DNA of 64,000 bases, from the NCBI GenBank assembly GCA_039191605.1, contig JBCCXL010000012.1:1-64000 (forward strand). The letters are read 5' to 3'. Positions 1 to 8,221 of the stretch are shown one piece after another. The DNA is from JBCCXL01 sp039191605 (GTDB lineage: Bacteria > Acidobacteriota > Thermoanaerobaculia > Multivoradales > JAHZIX01). The position numbers and the translations under genes are program-made. Position 1 is the stretch's first letter, and each line of letters starts with the position of its first letter. The notes below the pieces were generated by a model. That model was not told where the DNA came from. It was given only the letters and a program-made list of their open reading frames with translations, and did not search any database.

Positions 1-263
1 CAGGGACCTTCCCCGGCCTGCTTCTTGGCGGTGCCAGGGACCTTCCCCGGCCTGCTTCTTGGCGGTGCCAGGGACCTTCCCCGGCCTGCTTCTTGGCGGT
101 GCCAGGGACCTTCCCCGGCCTGCTTAGTGGCGGTGCCAGGGACTTTCCCCGGCCTGCTAGTTGTAGGTGCCAGGGACTTTCCCCGGCCTGCTTCTTGGCG
201 GTGCGAGGGACCTTCCCCGGCCTGTTCTCTGGAAGGTGCTGGGAAGGTGCCAGGGACTTTCCC
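1..263 (+). repeat. 34-bp-period REP-like array 1 (about 8 units)
   Basis: Units of 34 bp begin at 30, 64, 98, 132, 166 and 200; a partial unit is cut by the window edge at 1 and a last one lies at 246. Each unit carries the 18-bp core GGTGCCAGGGACCTTCCC (CC or CT before TTCCC) and a 16-bp spacer of the type CGGCCTGCTTCTTGGC. The last copy (241-263) is flanked by GGGAA and forms a 23-base near-perfect inverted repeat with one G-G mismatch and one G-T pair. The reading frames through the array are open only because the unit lacks stops, so I do not call a gene. The same core recurs at 28183-28337. Confidence 0.9.
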
Positions 264-347
264 CTCTTGGGGTTTGGAGAGTGTCTCAGGGGCGCTTGGT
301 GCAATAAATGGGTTCTGAGTCAGTGTACTCATGAGTAAAATTCATCA

Positions 348-1289
348 ATGGACCTACGACAGCTGCAATTCTTCGTCTCGGTGGTGCGCCGCGGGAGCTT
401 CGCGGCGGCGGCGCGGGATCACGGGCTGGACCCTTCGGCGGTGTCTCGGGCGGTGGCGGCGCTGGAGGAGAGCGTGGGGGTGAGGCTGCTGCAGCGGACG
501 ACTCGGAGGCTGTCGCTGACGGAAGCCGGGGAGGTTTTCTTTGGGCGGGTGGAGGCGCTGATGGAGGATCTGCAGCTGGCTCGGTCGGCGGTGCTGGACG
601 TGGCGGCGCGGCCGACGGGGACGCTGCGGGTGCTGGCGCCGGTGAGCTTCGCTCAGCTGAATGTGGTGCCGCTGCTGCCTCGCTTCTTGGCGCAGCACCC
701 CGACCTGCGGATCCGCCTGATCCTCAACGATGCTCTGCTGGATCTGGTGGAGGAGCGAGTGGACGTCGCCATCCGGCTGGGGCCGCTGGAGGACTCCTCC
801 CTCATTGCCCGGCGACTGGCGCCGATGGTGGCGAGGGTGTGCGCCAGCCCGGAGTATCTGCGGCGTCGGGGGCGGCCGAGGACCCCGGAGGAGCTGGTGG
901 ACCACGACTGTCTGCTGCTCGACATGCCTGGCTTCAGCGAGCGCTGGCGCTTTCGGCGGCGTGTTGGTGATGGGGCCGAGGAGGCTGAGGCCGTGGTGCA
1001 GGTGAGCGGTCCTCTCTCCACCTCCAACGCCGTGGCCCTCAAGCAATGCGCCCTGGACAGCATGGGGGTGATCCTCCAGGGGCGCTGGATCATCGGGCGG
1101 GAGCTCGCCGAAGGGACTCTGGTGGATCTCTTTCCGGAGTACGAGACCACCGCCGCCTTCTTCGACAACGCCGCCTGGATCTTGACGCCCACTCGCGCCT
1201 ACGTTCCCGCCAAGGTTCGGGCCTTCACCGACTTTCTGCTCGAGGCTTTCCGGGAGCGCTCTCCCTGGGAGGCTTCCGCGGGTAGCTAG
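348..1289 (+). CDS. LysR-family transcriptional regulator
   Basis: The protein has 313 residues, the usual LysR size. Residues 1-60 form the winged helix-turn-helix (MDLRQLQFFVSVVRRGSF, then SAVSRAVAALEESVGVRLLQRTTRRL), and the rest is the periplasmic-binding-like effector domain. The overall pattern resembles the DsdC/AaeR-like subgroup that often controls an adjacent enzyme gene, but the next genes are an arsenic module, so its target is not evident. There is no Shine-Dalgarno sequence. A TAAAAT hexamer at 336-341 lies 6 bases before the ATG, with a poor -35 (TTCTGA, 313-318, 17-base spacer), so the mRNA may be leaderless. The stop codon lies in a 14-bp tandem duplication. Confidence 0.93.
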   Translation: MDLRQLQFFVSVVRRGSFAAAARDHGLDPSAVSRAVAALEESVGVRLLQRTTRRLSLTEAGEVFFGRVEALMEDLQLARSAVLDVAARPTGTLRVLAPVSFAQLNVVPLLPRFLAQHPDLRIRLILNDALLDLVEERVDVAIRLGPLEDSSLIARRLAPMVARVCASPEYLRRRGRPRTPEELVDHDCLLLDMPGFSERWRFRRRVGDGAEEAEAVVQVSGPLSTSNAVALKQCALDSMGVILQGRWIIGRELAEGTLVDLFPEYETTAAFFDNAAWILTPTRAYVPAKVRAFTDFLLEAFRERSPWEASAGS

Positions 1290-1307
1290 GAGTGGGTAGC
1301 TAGGCGT
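1280..1307 (+). repeat. 14-bp tandem duplication across the LysR stop codon
   Basis: GGGTAGCTAGGAGT (1280-1293) is followed directly by GGGTAGCTAGGCGT (1294-1307). The real stop TAG (1287-1289) is inside the first unit. Confidence 0.85.
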
Positions 1308-1336
1308 GGGGGAAGAGAATTCGTGGGGGACAGGGG

Positions 1337-1372
1337 TTGACAGCGGAATCAATTCGATTATTCTAGAAATAT
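1337..1372 (+). promoter_or_regulatory. arsR promoter with overlapping ArsR-type operator
   Basis: A TTGACA -35 (1337-1342) is followed after 16 bases by a TATTCT -10 (1359-1364). The operator-like sequence ATTCGATTATTCTAGAAATA (1352-1371), centred on the palindrome TTCTAGAA, covers the -10 and runs to the arsR start codon. An almost identical copy precedes the arsI-like gene at 1898-1918. Transcription would be expected to begin close to 1371, the A of the ATG. ArsR proteins repress by binding such sites over the promoter; that this ArsR binds here is inference from the duplicated site. Confidence 0.75.
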
Positions 1373-1817
1373 GAGAGACGAAGTGAACGCCTCTACTGCC
1401 CCTTCCGAGACTCCCGACGCCCTGCGCTACGCCGAGATGTTTGCCGCCTTGGGCCATGAAGCCCGGGTGGAGATCGTGCGAGGGCTGCTGGCGGCCCATC
1501 CCACCGGCCTGGTGGTGGGGGAGCTCAAAGAGGAGCTGGAGATTCCGCCTTCTACCCTCTCTCATCACCTCGACGCTCTGCGGCGAGTTGGCCTGATCAC
1601 CGTCGAGCGGGAAGGTCGCTTCCTGCGCTACCGAGCGGGTGCTAGGGCTCTGCGCGAGCTGCTGGGCTTTCTCTACGCCGAGTGCTGTTCCCGGGGTGGC
1701 ATCCAGCCGCCTTCGGTGCTGCGCCTCATCTCGTCGGCGACTTCATCGCCGGAGGACGGAGCTGGGGAGAAATCGGGGAGCTCGTCGAAAGACGAGTCTT
1801 CCGGCAGCTGCTGTTGA
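1371..1817 (+). CDS. arsR: ArsR/SmtB-family metalloregulatory repressor
   Basis: The 148-residue protein contains an ArsR winged helix between about residues 20 and 105, with the recognition-helix region around PPSTLSHHLDALRRVGLITV. A vicinal Cys105-Cys106 pair lies just after the last helix and the protein ends in Cys147-Cys148. Arsenite-binding cysteines after the DNA-binding domain are known from the AfArsR type, unlike the ELCVCDL site of plasmid ArsR, which is absent. It probably senses trivalent arsenicals and represses itself and the downstream lyase gene through two matching operators. The Ser/Asp/Glu-rich segment 121-146 is low-complexity. The start codon lies within the operator and lacks a Shine-Dalgarno sequence, so translation is probably leaderless. 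Confidence 0.9.
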   Translation: MRDEVNASTAPSETPDALRYAEMFAALGHEARVEIVRGLLAAHPTGLVVGELKEELEIPPSTLSHHLDALRRVGLITVEREGRFLRYRAGARALRELLGFLYAECCSRGGIQPPSVLRLISSATSSPEDGAGEKSGSSSKDESSGSCC

Positions 1818-1897
1818 GCAAGTCCTGCCGAATCCTCTGCTAAAGAGTCTCTCAATCGTGAGCCTCTCGATTCTCCAGCCTCCGTTCGCTGTCAATG

Positions 1898-1918
1898 ATT
1901 CGATAATTCTAGAAATAT
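1898..1918 (+). promoter_or_regulatory. Second ArsR-type operator, upstream of arsI
   Basis: ATTCGATAATTCTAGAAATA plus one T matches the arsR operator in all but one position and has the same TTCTAGAA centre. It ends 30 bases before the arsI-like start. I could not place a convincing -35; GATAAT (1902-1907) could be a -10 covered by the operator. Confidence 0.65.
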
Positions 1919-1948
1919 AACTCTAGAGCCACAATCAAGGAGCACGTC

Positions 1949-2422
1949 ATGGCCCTCAAGACCCATCTCGCCCTCAACACCCCTGACTTCGCGAAGTCCC
2001 TCGCCTTCTATCGCGCCTTTTTTGGCCAGGAGCCGGTGAAACAGCGGGAGGGCTACGCGAAGTTCGACCTCGCCGAGCCGGGGCTGAATCTCACCCTCAA
2101 CGCCGTCGATCAGCCCCTCGCCCAGGATGGCCCCGGGGGCATCAACCACCTGGGAATCCAGGTGTCCTCCACCGCGGAGGTGAAGGCGGCGGCGGAGCGT
2201 CTCTCTTCCGCGGGACTCGCCACCTGGGAGGAGAACGACACCGATTGCTGCTACGCCCTGCAGGACAAGGTGTGGGTGCGGGATCCCGACGGCAACGGCT
2301 GGGAGATCTTCGTGGTCAAGGTGGCGGATATCGGCGCCGGGCTGGAGGACTCTGCGGCCTGCGTCGCCACCGCTGCAGGTCCCGCCAGTTCTCAAGAGAT
2401 GGCCTGCTGCACTTCTTGCTGA
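1949..2422 (+). CDS. arsI: ArsI/CadI-family VOC metalloenzyme (C-As lyase)
   Basis: The protein has 157 residues with a vicinal-oxygen-chelate fold. ArsI enzymes are Fe(II) dioxygenases that cleave the C-As bond of trivalent organoarsenicals such as methylarsenite. The family hallmark, a vicinal Cys pair in the motif TDCCYA, is present at Cys100-Cys101. Likely metal ligands are His6, His67 (GINHLG) and Glu119 (GWEIF). A Cys-rich tail (CCTSC) resembles those of other arsenical-binding proteins. AAGGAG at 1937-1942 lies 6 bases before the ATG. It follows arsR and shares its operator, so induction by arsenicals is likely. No arsenite efflux pump or ArsM is nearby. A cadmium-induced CadI role is the alternative annotation. 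Confidence 0.9.
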   Translation: MALKTHLALNTPDFAKSLAFYRAFFGQEPVKQREGYAKFDLAEPGLNLTLNAVDQPLAQDGPGGINHLGIQVSSTAEVKAAAERLSSAGLATWEENDTDCCYALQDKVWVRDPDGNGWEIFVVKVADIGAGLEDSAACVATAAGPASSQEMACCTSC

Positions 2423-2423
2423 G

Positions 2424-2447
2424 TTGTCTGCTGAGTTGTCTGCTGAC
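2424..2447 (+). repeat. 12-bp tandem duplication at the arsI stop codon
   Basis: TTGTCTGCTGAG (2424-2435) is followed by TTGTCTGCTGAC (2436-2447). A diverged copy ending in CTTGCTGAG immediately before contains the real stop TGA (2420-2422). Confidence 0.75.
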
Positions 2448-2478
2448 GGTTTCTCTGAGTACCGTCAGAGGTCGATCC

Positions 2479-2525
2479 AAGGGCTCAGTCATCTCGAGTG
2501 ATGGCTGAGCCCTTTCTTCTTTCTT
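2479..2525 (+). terminator. Intrinsic terminator after arsI
   Basis: AAGGGCTCAG (2479-2488) pairs with CTGAGCCCTT (2505-2514), with further pairing inside (CATCTCGAGTGATG). The hairpin is followed by the T-rich TCTTCTTTCTT. It closes the ars unit and may also serve the convergent moeA operon. Confidence 0.8.
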
Positions 2526-2586
2526 CGGTCGTTCTCTTACCGGGGTCTGCTGCCTCTAGGTAGAAGCTCTACCGTTGCCAGAAGCC

Positions 2587-3171
2587 CTAACGTCGCCAGA
2601 AAAGAGCCAGCAGTCCAGGGAAGAAGGCCAGGGACCAGCGCCAGAGGTGGTCTAGAACGTTGGGGCCATCGGGATTCGGCTGGGTCCACATATCGGAGAC
2701 CAGCCAGAAGGCGAGGGCGGAGCCGATGGCGGCTAGGAGGCCGCGCAGGGCGATGATGCCCTTGCTCTCGGGACGCCCGGCGGCGCCGCCGTAGGCCCAG
2801 GCCATGCACAGCCACATAGCGATCCAGGTGAGGAGCAGAGCCGGCAGATATCCAACGGCGTAGGCCAGCGGATAGAAGACGCCGGCCAGCAGCAGGCCGA
2901 GAAGGGGCAGCCGCAGCAGCAGGAAGACGAGGGCTCGGCCAGGGGCAGGGCAGGTGGCCGCCAGCACCGCCGAGAGCAGGATAAAGAAGAGCAGGCCGTG
3001 GCCGAGGGCCGGAGCCAGGGCGCCGTCGGTGAGATAGCGGAACCAGATCCAGTCGCCGACGGCGGAGGCGAGGCCGAGGACGAAGGTGCCGACGAGGGAG
3101 TGGAGCCAGGCGGTGGCGAGGGGCGGGCGGGAAGAGGCTTGGTCTATCGAGGCGTGGTCTGCGGAGGTCAT
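2587..3171 (-). CDS. Small polytopic membrane protein of unknown function
   Basis: A 194-residue hydrophobic protein with about five or six predicted membrane segments (for example near residues 23-45, 58-75, 80-100, 105-127, 145-160 and 178-191). A short basic/polar N-terminus precedes the first segment. The start lies 6 bases downstream of the moeA stop, so the two are almost certainly cotranscribed. I do not recognise a family. Context with moeA does not prove a molybdenum-cofactor role. Confidence 0.75.
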   Translation of the reverse strand: MTSADHASIDQASSRPPLATAWLHSLVGTFVLGLASAVGDWIWFRYLTDGALAPALGHGLLFFILLSAVLAATCPAPGRALVFLLLRLPLLGLLLAGVFYPLAYAVGYLPALLLTWIAMWLCMAWAYGGAAGRPESKGIIALRGLLAAIGSALAFWLVSDMWTQPNPDGPNVLDHLWRWSLAFFPGLLALFWRR

Positions 3172-3177
3172 GGAGGC

Positions 3178-4485
3178 TCAACCTTCTCGTTCGTCAGCGA
3201 GGGATAGGATTTCGCAGGCTTCGCCGGCGTCTCGAGGAGCCGCGTGGGCGGGAATGCGCACCAGGGCGCTGCCCTGAGCGTAGGCGGCGATGTCGTGGGA
3301 GCCGGCGGGGGCGACGGGGGTGCAGAGGGTTTGCCCGTCGACGGTGTGCACCCGCGCCGGCAGGAAGCGGTCGCGACCCTTAGCACCGGGCAGAGGGGAT
3401 TCCAGCACCCCGTGGCGCAGGCCCTGGAGATAGGAATCCTCGGCGCCCAGCAGTCGGCGCAGCACCGGTCGCAGGTAGAGCCAGAAGGCGACGATAGCGG
3501 AGGCCGGGTTGCCCGGCAGACCGAAGACGAGGGCTCGAGGAGGGCCTTCTCGAAGTCCGGCGAAGAGGGGCTTGGCGGGCTGAATAGCGACCTTGTGGAA
3601 GAGGGTGCGCACGCCGTGGCGCTGCAGCGCCGCCGGCACTAGGTCTCGCTGGCCGGCAGAGACGCCGCCGGTGAGCAGGAAGAGATCCGCCTCGAGGCCC
3701 CGGGCTACCGCCTGGTCGAGGGCGGCTTCGTCGTCGCCGACGATGCCCAGGGGCTCGATCTCGAGGCCGAGGGTGCGGGCGGCGGCGAGGAGGAAATCGC
3801 TGTGGGTATCCCGCAGCTGCCCGCCGGCGGGGGTCTCTTCCGGAGGAATGACCTCGTCCCCGGTCACCAGGAGCCGGATGCTCGGCGGACGGTGGATGGG
3901 GACCTGGGAGTAGCCGTGGGCGGCGAGGAGGGCCAGGGCTCCGGGACTCAAGCCATGGCCGGCCTCGAGGAGGGGCGCTCCCCGGCGCAGCACTTCCCCC
4001 TGGCGGCGAATGTTGGCGCCGGCGGGGGGCATCACGGCGAGCTCCACTCGCTCCTGGGCGTATTCTCCCCAGGCTCCGGGTGTAGCTCCCAATGGACTGC
4101 TGGGGTCGGCTTCTTCGTCGTGGGGTCGCCCGTCGTGAGGCCTAGTACGCTCCACCGGCAGCACTCGATCCGTCCCCTCAGGGACGATGGCGCCGGTCAT
4201 GATTCGCGCCGCGGCGCCCGGGGGCACGGAAAAGCTCGGTGGGGAGCCCGCGAGGCTCTCGCCGACGAGGGGACGCAGGGGAATCGGCGATTCGCTCTCT
4301 CCGGGTTCCGGGGGAGCGAGGGCGTAGCCGTCCATGGCGGAGACGTCCGCCGCCGGAACGTCCACGGTGGCGCTCAGGGAGCGGGCGAGGACTCGCCCGA
4401 GGGCCTGGGGACGAGGGGTTTCGAGGCTGGGAGTGGGGGCGAGATGGGGCTCGAGGAGCCGCCAGGCCTCATGAGGATCGATCAT
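3178..4485 (-). CDS. moeA: Molybdopterin molybdotransferase MoeA
   Basis: MoeA inserts molybdate into adenylylated molybdopterin in the last cytoplasmic step of molybdenum cofactor synthesis. The 435-residue protein matches the family length. It shows the family motifs in order: DVSAMDGYA (residues 47-55), TGGVSAGQRD (272-281), a KP-containing loop IQPAKP (about 301-306) and GLPGNPAS (322-329), then the C-terminal beta domain. A loop rich in Asp/Glu and Pro at about 110-150 looks like a lineage-specific insertion. It is the first gene of a two-gene minus-strand unit with the small membrane protein, and is divergent from the DUF4388 gene. No other moa/mob gene lies in the window. Confidence 0.95.
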   Translation of the reverse strand: MIDPHEAWRLLEPHLAPTPSLETPRPQALGRVLARSLSATVDVPAADVSAMDGYALAPPEPGESESPIPLRPLVGESLAGSPPSFSVPPGAAARIMTGAIVPEGTDRVLPVERTRPHDGRPHDEEADPSSPLGATPGAWGEYAQERVELAVMPPAGANIRRQGEVLRRGAPLLEAGHGLSPGALALLAAHGYSQVPIHRPPSIRLLVTGDEVIPPEETPAGGQLRDTHSDFLLAAARTLGLEIEPLGIVGDDEAALDQAVARGLEADLFLLTGGVSAGQRDLVPAALQRHGVRTLFHKVAIQPAKPLFAGLREGPPRALVFGLPGNPASAIVAFWLYLRPVLRRLLGAEDSYLQGLRHGVLESPLPGAKGRDRFLPARVHTVDGQTLCTPVAPAGSHDIAAYAQGSALVRIPAHAAPRDAGEACEILSLADEREG

Positions 4486-4510
4486 GGGTCGTTGCTATCA
4501 GCCGGGAGCG

Positions 4511-4538
4511 TTGGCGGCAAGGGGGCCGGTGCTATACT
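4511..4538 (+). promoter_or_regulatory. Candidate sigma70-type promoter
   Basis: TTGGCG (4511-4516), a 16-base spacer, then TATACT (4533-4538). It points toward the DUF4388 gene and would leave a 5' leader of roughly 220 bases. Confidence 0.4.
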
Positions 4539-4766
4539 CACCAGTCTTGTACGGTGCGATCGGCTCGGCTGGATCGGCCCCGCTGGATTGGCTCCTCGGG
4601 CGCTCCCGAACCCTGACCGATTCTCCGTACGATGGCCCTTCGGAGCTCGCCAGCGCCCGGGCGTCATAGCCCGCCTTGCGACCTTGCTGGGCCCCCTGCT
4701 TGGGCGCTCTGACCGCGCCCCCTCCTTACGCCAACAACCTACCCCCGTCTCGAGGATCCCAGCCCA

Positions 4767-5558
4767 GTGGACCGAAGCTTCCAATATCGGGGAGATCTGT
4801 CGAAAACAGCTCTTCCGGAGATGCTCTTCACCATCGATCGCTTTCAGGTGCCCGGCGTGATCGAGGCCAAGAACGATCGCGAGGAGGGCATCGTCAAGCG
4901 AGTCTTCATCAAAGAGGGCTGCGTCGTCCACGCGACCTCCTCCGATCGGGAAGACAGCCTCGGCGCCTTTCTTCACCGCACCGGCAAGCTGTCCCGGGAG
5001 GTCTTCGCCGCCACCATGCGTCAGCGGCAGAAGCACAACAAGCGCTACGGCTCGCTGCTGGTGGAGAACAACATCCTCTCGCCCCAGGACGTCTACACCG
5101 GCATCCGCGCGCAGATCGAGGAGGTGGTTTGGAGCCTCTTCTACTGGCAGGAGGGGCAGGTCTTCTTCTCCATTGGCGAATTCAAAGATGTCGACATGCT
5201 GCGCATTCAGCTGCCGATGCGGCAGGTGATCCTGCAGGGCATCAAGCGGGCGCCGAACGCCAAGAGCCTGGTGCTGCGGCTGGGGCGCAAAGAGACCGTC
5301 TTCGAGCCGTCCTACACCGTCGAAGACGCGGTGGAGCTGGCGATGACCGACGAGGACTATCAGCTGCTGCAGCTGGTGAACGGCCGACGCACGCTCTACG
5401 AAATCTGCTCCCAGGGCCCGATGTCGCCCGGGGAGAACGCCAAGCTGATGTACGCCTATCAGGTGCTGCAGCTGGTGCGTCGCCGCGCTGAGGACCCGAG
5501 CTCCCCTCCGGGCAAGGGCATCAAGATGCGGATGAAGACCGCCGGCGACCGCTTCTAG
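4767..5558 (+). CDS. DUF4388 (PatA-like N-terminal domain) protein
   Basis: The 263-residue protein begins with a DUF4388 domain (about residues 5-110). Its opening GDLSKTALPEMLFTIDRF and the following GVIEAKN...VFIKEGCVVHATSS stretch have the family's beta-rich pattern. DUF4388 domains are common in Myxococcota, Acidobacteriota and cyanobacterial PatA-type response regulators and are thought to mediate protein interactions in signalling. No receiver or output domain is attached here; residues 110-240 form a second alpha/beta region of the same kind of protein. The start is GTG with GAGGAT about 9 bases upstream. It stands alone between moeA and the zinc-ribbon gene. Function is unknown. Confidence 0.85.
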   Translation: MDRSFQYRGDLSKTALPEMLFTIDRFQVPGVIEAKNDREEGIVKRVFIKEGCVVHATSSDREDSLGAFLHRTGKLSREVFAATMRQRQKHNKRYGSLLVENNILSPQDVYTGIRAQIEEVVWSLFYWQEGQVFFSIGEFKDVDMLRIQLPMRQVILQGIKRAPNAKSLVLRLGRKETVFEPSYTVEDAVELAMTDEDYQLLQLVNGRRTLYEICSQGPMSPGENAKLMYAYQVLQLVRRRAEDPSSPPGKGIKMRMKTAGDRF

Positions 5559-5656
5559 CTTTCCCCTTCTTACCCCGCCCCTTTCCTTCCTCCAGTCGAT
5601 TCCTACCGATCCTGGCGGCCTCCGTGGTGCGCCCAGGAGTCGGGAGTTGAGCCATC

Positions 5657-6022
5657 ATGCCGATTTACGAATACCGCTGTGCCGATTGTGGCTTCGAACT
5701 CGAAGAGATCCAGAAGCTCTCCGATCCGCCTCTGACCACCTGCCCCCAATGCGGAGGGAGGCTGGAGAAGCAGCTTTCCGCCCCGGCCTTCCAATTCAAG
5801 GGATCTGGCTGGTACGTGACGGATTACGCGGACAAGGGGAAGGGCAAGGGCTCTGGAGGCGCAGAGAAGGAATCCAAGGGGAGTGAGAGCTCTTCCGGTG
5901 GAGACAAGAAGAGCGAGAGCTCCGGCAGCTCATCCAGCGACAGCAAGTCTTCGTCTAGCGGCTCTTCCTCTAGCACCGCCTCTTCGAGCACTGGGAAGAG
6001 CAGCTCCTCCAAGAGCGACTGA
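5657..6022 (+). CDS. FmdB-family zinc-ribbon protein
   Basis: A 121-residue protein starting MPIYEYRCADCGFELEE, with CADC near residue 8 and CPQC near residue 34 making the four-Cys zinc ribbon typical of FmdB/CxxC_CXXC_SSSS proteins. The second half (about residues 57-121) is an extreme Ser/Lys/Gly-rich tail, the SSSS feature of this family. FmdB-type proteins are suspected small regulators, but no molecular role is established. GGGAG lies about 10 bases before the ATG. Confidence 0.9.
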   Translation: MPIYEYRCADCGFELEEIQKLSDPPLTTCPQCGGRLEKQLSAPAFQFKGSGWYVTDYADKGKGKGSGGAEKESKGSESSSGGDKKSESSGSSSSDSKSSSSGSSSSTASSSTGKSSSSKSD

Positions 6023-6150
6023 TTTCGGGCTCGTCCGCCCTGCCGGTTTAGCGGGAGGCGCTGAGCGGGATCGCTGCTCCCGCTCCCTCTCTGAGGCTGT
6101 GCTCTCTAGGGCTGTGCTTCCTCGGATTGGGCAACCTGAGGTTGCACTTC

Positions 6151-7644
6151 CTAGGACTGGGCTTCGGCCTCGCCGAGGCGAGACCGCTCTGGTGACGGCG
6201 CCTTGGGCGATGATGCCAGCCAATGATCGAGAGCAAGGGCCGCGGCAAGGGCGGCGGTAGGAATCGCCTGCACCAGGAGCCGGGGAAAGCTGGAGGCCAC
6301 CCAGAGCTCCACCTCGTAGCGGGCGGTGAGATAAGCGCCGAGAAGCAAAGCGACGTGACCCAAGGCGGCGAGGGCCGGGAGCCGGGCCTTCGGGATTGCG
6401 AGGGCGCCGAGGGCGGCGAGCAGCAGCAGGACCGCGGCGCCGTGCCAGTGAGGGTGGAGCAGGGCGCGACCCGCCGCCGGCAGGAGCTCCGGCAGATGGT
6501 CGAGGCGAGGCGGCCCACCGGCGTTGAGGGTGGGATCGAAGAGCTCGTGATGGCGCGCCAGCAGCAGCCAGGGCAGCAGGGTGAGCAAGGCCGCGCCGAG
6601 CACGGCGAGGCCTCGCCATGCCGCGGCTCCGAGCTGTTTTGCTGTTCCGCTTCTCGGTGTGGAGCCCTCGGCCGGTGCTGAGGGGGAGCGGTGGAGGTAG
6701 GCGGCGCTGAGCAGGGCAAGCACCAGAGCGACGGCGATGCCTTCGGTCTTGGTCATCGCGGCGAGGGCCGCGGTCAGCAGAGTGAGCGGGGGCACGCCCG
6801 GGCCCGTGGAGAAGCCTCTTTGGCGCCGCAGCAGGCCGAGGACGCCGAGGCTGAGGGCCGCGGCGAGGAGCAGGTCCGGACCGCCGGCAAGGCGATGGCG
6901 GGTGGCGAAGCCGGCTAAGAGCAGGGCGGCGGCGGCGGTGCCTCCCCGCACGACGAAGGGGGAGCTGCCGGCGACGGTGGTGCTGGCCCGCAGCGCCAGC
7001 ACCACCAGCGCTAAGCAGAGAGGGCTGAGCAGCAGCCAGGGTCGCGGATCCAGGGGATCCCCGCCGAGAAGGCCGTGGAGCGAGCCCACGGCGGTGAAGA
7101 GGGCCGGCAGCAGGGGCGGGTAGTCGCCGTGGGGAGGGGCGAAGGCCCCGGCGCCGAGATAGGTGAGGTCCAGCTCACCGACCCTCAGCCCGTGGCGGGC
7201 CTTGATGCCCCAGTGGTAGACGAAGTCGGGATTGGTGGCCCAGAGCTTGACGCTGGCTAAAGCGTGGAGACCGAGGGCCAGCAGGCTGAGGACGTCCAGG
7301 AGACCGAGGGGGACTGGCGCCCCCGATCGGTTGGAAGTTCCGGTGAGAGAGGAGGACACCGCGGCCTGCTCGGGAGCCTTCGTCGGTATATTTCGACGCA
7401 ACAGGAGGCCAGCGAGGGCGAGGAGGAGCGGCGGGCCGAGGAGCGTCCACGCGTTCCAGGGCAGTCCGAAGGTGGTGAGCCCGAGGGCGCCGAGCCAGAA
7501 GAGCAGCAGCCCCAGGGGGACGGCCGCAAGCCCTGCCCCTGGGCCCTGGGGGGGCGGCCCGAGCCAGGGCAGCAGGGCTCGCCCCGCCGCCAGCAGCAGC
7601 GCCACCGGCAGTAGGGCGGAGAGGATGAGCAGGGCGAGGTCCAT
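6151..7644 (-). CDS. Polytopic membrane protein, GT-C glycosyltransferase-like
   Basis: The 497-residue protein has about 11-13 hydrophobic segments and a conserved-looking extracytoplasmic loop around residues 140-175 (NPDFVYHWGIKARHGLRVG, then HGDYPPLLPAL). Acidic residues in the first large loop and a proline-rich following loop are typical of GT-C lipid-linked-sugar transferases (PMT/ArnT type), which is why I favour that fold. No family-specific motif is decisive. GAGGGG lies shortly before the ATG. It lies 19 bases downstream of the anchored-protein gene, so it may be the last gene of the pilS-pilR unit. Substrate is unknown. Confidence 0.65.
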   Translation of the reverse strand: MDLALLILSALLPVALLLAAGRALLPWLGPPPQGPGAGLAAVPLGLLLFWLGALGLTTFGLPWNAWTLLGPPLLLALAGLLLRRNIPTKAPEQAAVSSSLTGTSNRSGAPVPLGLLDVLSLLALGLHALASVKLWATNPDFVYHWGIKARHGLRVGELDLTYLGAGAFAPPHGDYPPLLPALFTAVGSLHGLLGGDPLDPRPWLLLSPLCLALVVLALRASTTVAGSSPFVVRGGTAAAALLLAGFATRHRLAGGPDLLLAAALSLGVLGLLRRQRGFSTGPGVPPLTLLTAALAAMTKTEGIAVALVLALLSAAYLHRSPSAPAEGSTPRSGTAKQLGAAAWRGLAVLGAALLTLLPWLLLARHHELFDPTLNAGGPPRLDHLPELLPAAGRALLHPHWHGAAVLLLLAALGALAIPKARLPALAALGHVALLLGAYLTARYEVELWVASSFPRLLVQAIPTAALAAALALDHWLASSPKAPSPERSRLGEAEAQS

Positions 7645-7663
7645 TACCCCTCAGCTCCCATTC

Positions 7664-8221
7664 TTAGCTCCCGCCGCCGTCGGTAGTCGGCTCTTCCTGA
7701 ATGGGCTCGTCCTGAGTGGGGTTTTCCTGAGCTAGGTCCTCCCGAAGCCCACTGTCGCTAGGCTGTGCTCGCCGGTAGACGGCTCCGAGGGGATGACGGG
7801 CGACCTCCTCCAGGCCATGGATTCGCAGAGTCGGCGCTTTGAGGTGTCGGCGATAGGTGATCCACGCGTCTGCCTGCTCTCGGCCTTCGGCGCTCGGTCG
7901 CCTCAGCACTCGCCACCGGGGCTGGTGCCAGGCGGTCCACAGGGAGAGGAAGAAGGTGGCCTCGCTGCGGGGCGCCTCGCCGGGGCCCAGCACGGCGACC
8001 CTGGAGTCTTTCGGCAGGGTGTCGGCGACGGCATGCAGGAAGCGCTGATAGCGCTCCTGTTGACGGGCTCCCAGCTGCCAGCCCGACGGCGGAACCCCCT
8101 GCTCCTGGGCTCGCAGCAGGCGCTGGCGGGCTTCCAGCGTATCGGTGAGGCTGATGGCCAGGGCGGCGAGGATCGCCAACACCATCACCCCCCCGGCGAT
8201 GGTGCTTCGGAGTCGACTCAA
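7664..8221 (-). CDS. Membrane-anchored hypothetical protein downstream of pilR
   Basis: A 185-residue protein with one N-terminal membrane segment (about residues 8-26) and a soluble domain of about 120 residues rich in Arg/Gln. The C-terminal tail (about 155-185) is acidic and degenerately repetitive (QENPTQDEPIQEEPT). Its ATG overlaps the pilR stop codon by 4 bases, so it is translationally coupled to the response regulator. I do not recognise a family. A role in envelope sensing or pilus function is only suggested by position. Confidence 0.65.
   Translation of the reverse strand: MSRLRSTIAGGVMVLAILAALAISLTDTLEARQRLLRAQEQGVPPSGWQLGARQQERYQRFLHAVADTLPKDSRVAVLGPGEAPRSEATFFLSLWTAWHQPRWRVLRRPSAEGREQADAWITYRRHLKAPTLRIHGLEEVARHPLGAVYRRAQPSDSGLREDLAQENPTQDEPIQEEPTTDGGGS

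Noticed and set aside
1..338. Open frames of 81-97 codons through the first repeat array
   Set aside because: They arise from a stop-free 34-bp unit read in different frames; there is no ribosome-binding site and the products are pure repeats.
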